This document shows, in pieces, positions 7,241-8,231 of a stretch of 8,231 bases of DNA. Source of the DNA: Candidatus Symbiothrix sp. (GTDB taxonomy: Bacteria > Bacteroidota > Bacteroidia > Bacteroidales > Azobacteroidaceae); assembly GCA_031270925.1 (NCBI GenBank), contig JAISWY010000110.1, forward strand, positions 1 to 8,231. Reading direction: 5' to 3'. The translations under genes and the position numbers were made by a program. Under the pieces are notes generated by a model. That model was given only the letters and a program-made list of their open reading frames with translations. It was not told the DNA's origin and ran no database searches. Numbering within the stretch: the stretch's first letter is position 1; each line of letters opens with the position of its first letter.

Positions 7241-7822
7241 ATGTCAATAGAGGACAAAACGGAGCGGCGACTCCTCGAAGAACTGAATCAAGGCAGCGAA
7301 AAAGCATTCACGCAAATCTTTCATCGCTACTATAAAGATTTGGTGCTGTTCGGAGGAAATATCATACGCGAAAAAAGTATGGTCGAAGATGCTGTACAGT
7401 CTGTTTTCCTGAATCTTTGGAACAATCGCTTCGACCTCGCTATAGAATCTTCGCTCAAATCCTATCTGCTCAAATCTACCTATAACGGCTGCCTGCTTGC
7501 CCTGAAAAATCCCCATGTATCACGAACCGTCGGAATCGACAACGAAGATTACGCCAACCTGATGCTTGATTACGATACCGAAAACTATATCCTCTTCTCG
7601 GAATTAAACTCTTGTATCGACAAGGCATTAAAGAATCTTCCCGAAAATTACCGCGTCGTATTTTTACTTGGCAAAGTAAGCGGATTGACCTATCGCGAAA
7701 TCAGCCGGCAACTATCCATCAGTGAACGCACCGTAGAACTGCGAATGTCGAAAGCATTGGCGCTGATGCGCGTTCATCTGAAAGACTTTGTGTTGCTGAT
7801 CATTATTATAGCGCGCCGGTAA
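7241..7822 (+). CDS. RNA polymerase ECF-type sigma-70 factor (Bacteroides-expanded family)
   Basis: This 193-aa protein has the two-domain ECF layout. Region 2 (~22-85) includes AFTQIFHRYYKDLVLFG and the core-binding/-10 stretch VEDAVQSVFLNLW. A variable linker follows. Region 4 (~125-180) contains LPENYRVVFLL and the helix-turn-helix LTYREISRQLSISERTVELR, which reads the -35 element. It resembles the sigma factors that in Bacteroides usually pair with a FecR-type anti-sigma factor and control SusC/SusD glycan-uptake operons. Neither partner follows within the ~410 bases left in the window, and the upstream neighbour is the divergent rsfS operon. The end is hydrophobic and basic (VLLIIIIARR), and its stop codon sits inside a short perfect hairpin. 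The ATG at 7241 starts just before region 2 and fits the promoter. The regulon is unknown. Confidence 0.9.
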   Translation: MSIEDKTERRLLEELNQGSEKAFTQIFHRYYKDLVLFGGNIIREKSMVEDAVQSVFLNLWNNRFDLAIESSLKSYLLKSTYNGCLLALKNPHVSRTVGIDNEDYANLMLDYDTENYILFSELNSCIDKALKNLPENYRVVFLLGKVSGLTYREISRQLSISERTVELRMSKALALMRVHLKDFVLLIIIIARR

Positions 7823-7829
7823 AACCGGC
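7815..7829. repeat. Hairpin 1: GCCGGT-AAA-ACCGGC, overlapping the sigma factor stop codon
   Basis: This is a perfect 6-bp GC-rich inverted repeat with a 3-nt loop. The TAA stop of the sigma factor gene (7820-7822) lies across one arm and the loop. No T-run follows on the + strand, so it is a poor intrinsic terminator, though it could stabilise the 3' end of the mRNA. Confidence 0.5.
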
Positions 7830-7862
7830 TCAGTTGCAAACCCCAGTGTTAAGTAGAAGCGA

Positions 7863-7877
7863 CAGACCGCAGGTCTG
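7863..7877. repeat. Hairpin 2: CAGACC-GCA-GGTCTG
   Basis: This is a perfect 6-bp inverted repeat with a 3-nt loop, the same geometry as the hairpin at 7815-7829 but a different sequence. No T-run follows on the + strand. Confidence 0.5.
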
Positions 7878-7888
7878 AATAAGAATAA

Positions 7889-7915
7889 CCCCCAATGAAG
7901 CGAAGCGATTGGGGG
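7889..7915 (-). terminator. Hairpin 3: CCCCCAAT / ATTGGGGG, possible terminator read on the minus strand
   Basis: An 8-bp perfect stem (7889-7896 with 7908-7915) closes an 11-nt loop GAAGCGAAGCG, itself two copies of GAAGCG less one base. On the minus strand the stem is followed by TTATTCTTATTC, a moderately T-rich tail, so it could end a transcript entering from beyond the right edge. On the + strand the following bases (ATAGAGAAAT) are not T-rich. It may equally be one unit of the local palindrome cluster. Confidence 0.35.
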
Positions 7916-7938
7916 ATAGAGAAATAGCCACTCTCCCC

Positions 7939-7958
7939 TCAACCCCGAAGTGGGTTGA
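7939..7958. repeat. Hairpin 4: TCAACCC-CGAAGT-GGGTTGA
   Basis: This is a perfect 7-bp inverted repeat with a 6-nt loop. It is the last of four consecutive short hairpins and abuts the start of the AT-rich direct-repeat region. Confidence 0.5.
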
Positions 7959-7970
7959 ATATATCTATTA

Positions 7971-8050
7971 ATTCAAGTTTCCCACCTTCTTCATATAAGG
8001 GAAAGCAGGATGATTCATTATGTATCTAATTGATAATCAGGCAGATTTTA
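7971..8050. repeat. 80-bp direct repeat, copy 1
   Basis: This copy starts ATTCAAGTTTCCCACC and ends GCAGATTTTA. It matches copy 2 (8095-8174) at 73 of 80 positions without gaps, at an offset of 124 bp. It contains the inverted repeat TTTCCC (7978-7983) / GGGAAA (7999-8004) around a 15-nt spacer, conserved in both copies. Weaker similarity extends left to TGAAT (7956) with one gap, and right to an ACGAT at 8063. Confidence 0.85.
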
Positions 8051-8094
8051 AGGCTTGTGTTCACGATTATGCACAGAAAATGAATGTTTCTATA

Positions 8095-8174
8095 ATTCAA
8101 GTTTCCCACCCTCTTCATATAAGGGAAAACAGGATAATGCATTTTGTATCTAATTGAAAATCAGGCATATTTTA
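8095..8174. repeat. 80-bp direct repeat, copy 2
   Basis: This is the second copy of the unit at 7971-8050, with seven substitutions and no indels in the core. The TTTCCC (8102-8107) / GGGAAA (8123-8128) inverted repeat is preserved with the same 15-nt spacing. Its right end forms an extra small palindrome, GCATA-TTT-TATGC (8165-8177), that copy 1 lacks. No third copy appears at the expected next position (~8219), but the window ends there. Confidence 0.85.
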
Positions 8175-8231
8175 TGCAAAATTTAACGATGTTTCACATT
8201 CAATATTTAATTGATTTACTGCATTTAACAG

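Larger units (their letters stand above)
7823..8231. other. Non-coding tail region with hairpins and direct repeats
   Basis: No convincing protein gene is seen in these 409 bases on either strand. The first part (to ~7960) is relatively GC-rich and made of consecutive short inverted repeats. The second part (~7960-8231) is AT-rich and carries two copies of an 80-bp direct repeat. The abrupt composition change near 7960 and the density of palindromes suggest an intergenic repeat element or the edge of a mobile or recombined region. No transposase, tRNA or attachment site is visible to settle this. Confidence 0.6.

Noticed and set aside
7815..7829. Intrinsic terminator of the sigma factor gene
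   Set aside because: The stem is short, includes the stop codon and is followed by TCAGTTGC rather than a T-run. Retained only as a hairpin.
7712..7942. Minus-strand open frame of 76 codons across the sigma factor 3' end and the hairpin cluster
   Set aside because: It overlaps the real sigma factor coding region antisense, has no family resemblance, and much of it lies in palindromic DNA.
8020..8157. Open frame of 45 codons (MYLIDNQADFK...) spanning from repeat copy 1 into copy 2
   Set aside because: It is short and matches no family I recognise. It begins inside one repeat and ends inside the other. In the part shared with copy 1 every substitution would alter the protein, and the upstream copy is frameshifted relative to it. 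This does not look like selection on a protein.
7815..8174. CRISPR array
   Set aside because: There are only two repeat copies, the 80-bp unit is too long and too diverged, the hairpins differ in sequence, and no cas gene is present.

Overview
The window looks like a chromosomal segment from a member of the Bacteroidia, most likely Bacteroidales. Three things support this. Recognisable matches to the Bacteroides-type promoter (TTTG, a 19-21 nt spacer, then TAnnTTTG) precede several genes. No convincing Shine-Dalgarno sequences are visible. The gene families are characteristic: an HU-CCDC81/SPOR protein, a PorT-family barrel, an ECF sigma factor of the type expanded in Bacteroides, and the rsfS-ftsH-cdsA cluster.

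Layout. Positions 1-278 hold the 3' end of a family-43-like glycosidase (+). It converges on an S1-family sulfatase (-, 286-1953). Together they suggest the edge of a locus for degrading a sulfated glycan, although no SusC/SusD pair is visible. A divergent promoter region (about 1954-2065) separates the sulfatase from two + strand envelope genes. The first is a membrane-spanning protein with an N-terminal HU-like (CCDC81-type) region and a C-terminal SPOR domain (2066-3037). The second is a PorT-family outer-membrane beta-barrel protein (3067-3774). The 3' end of the barrel gene overlaps cdsA on the other strand by 14 bp.

The - strand operon rsfS-ftsH-cdsA (7007 down to 3761) combines ribosome silencing, membrane protein quality control and CDP-diacylglycerol synthesis. 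Both internal junctions are 4-base ATGA overlaps, which implies translational coupling. A well-matched promoter lies at 7086-7056. Divergent from it, with its own well-matched promoter (7159-7190), is an ECF sigma factor gene (7241-7822). No FecR-type anti-sigma gene or SusC/D genes follow it within the window.

The last ~410 bases (7823-8231) have no convincing gene. They contain four successive short perfect hairpins, the first enclosing the sigma factor stop codon, and then two direct copies of an 80-bp unit (73/80 identical, 124-bp period), each with a TTTCCC/GGGAAA inverted repeat. This palindrome-plus-repeat tract is the least explained part of the window. Most of the rest is ordinary core genome. 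The points most worth a second look are the Ser-type active-site motif of the sulfatase, the near-leaderless start of the HU-SPOR gene, the possible DNA-to-peptidoglycan topology of that protein, and the terminal repeat tract.
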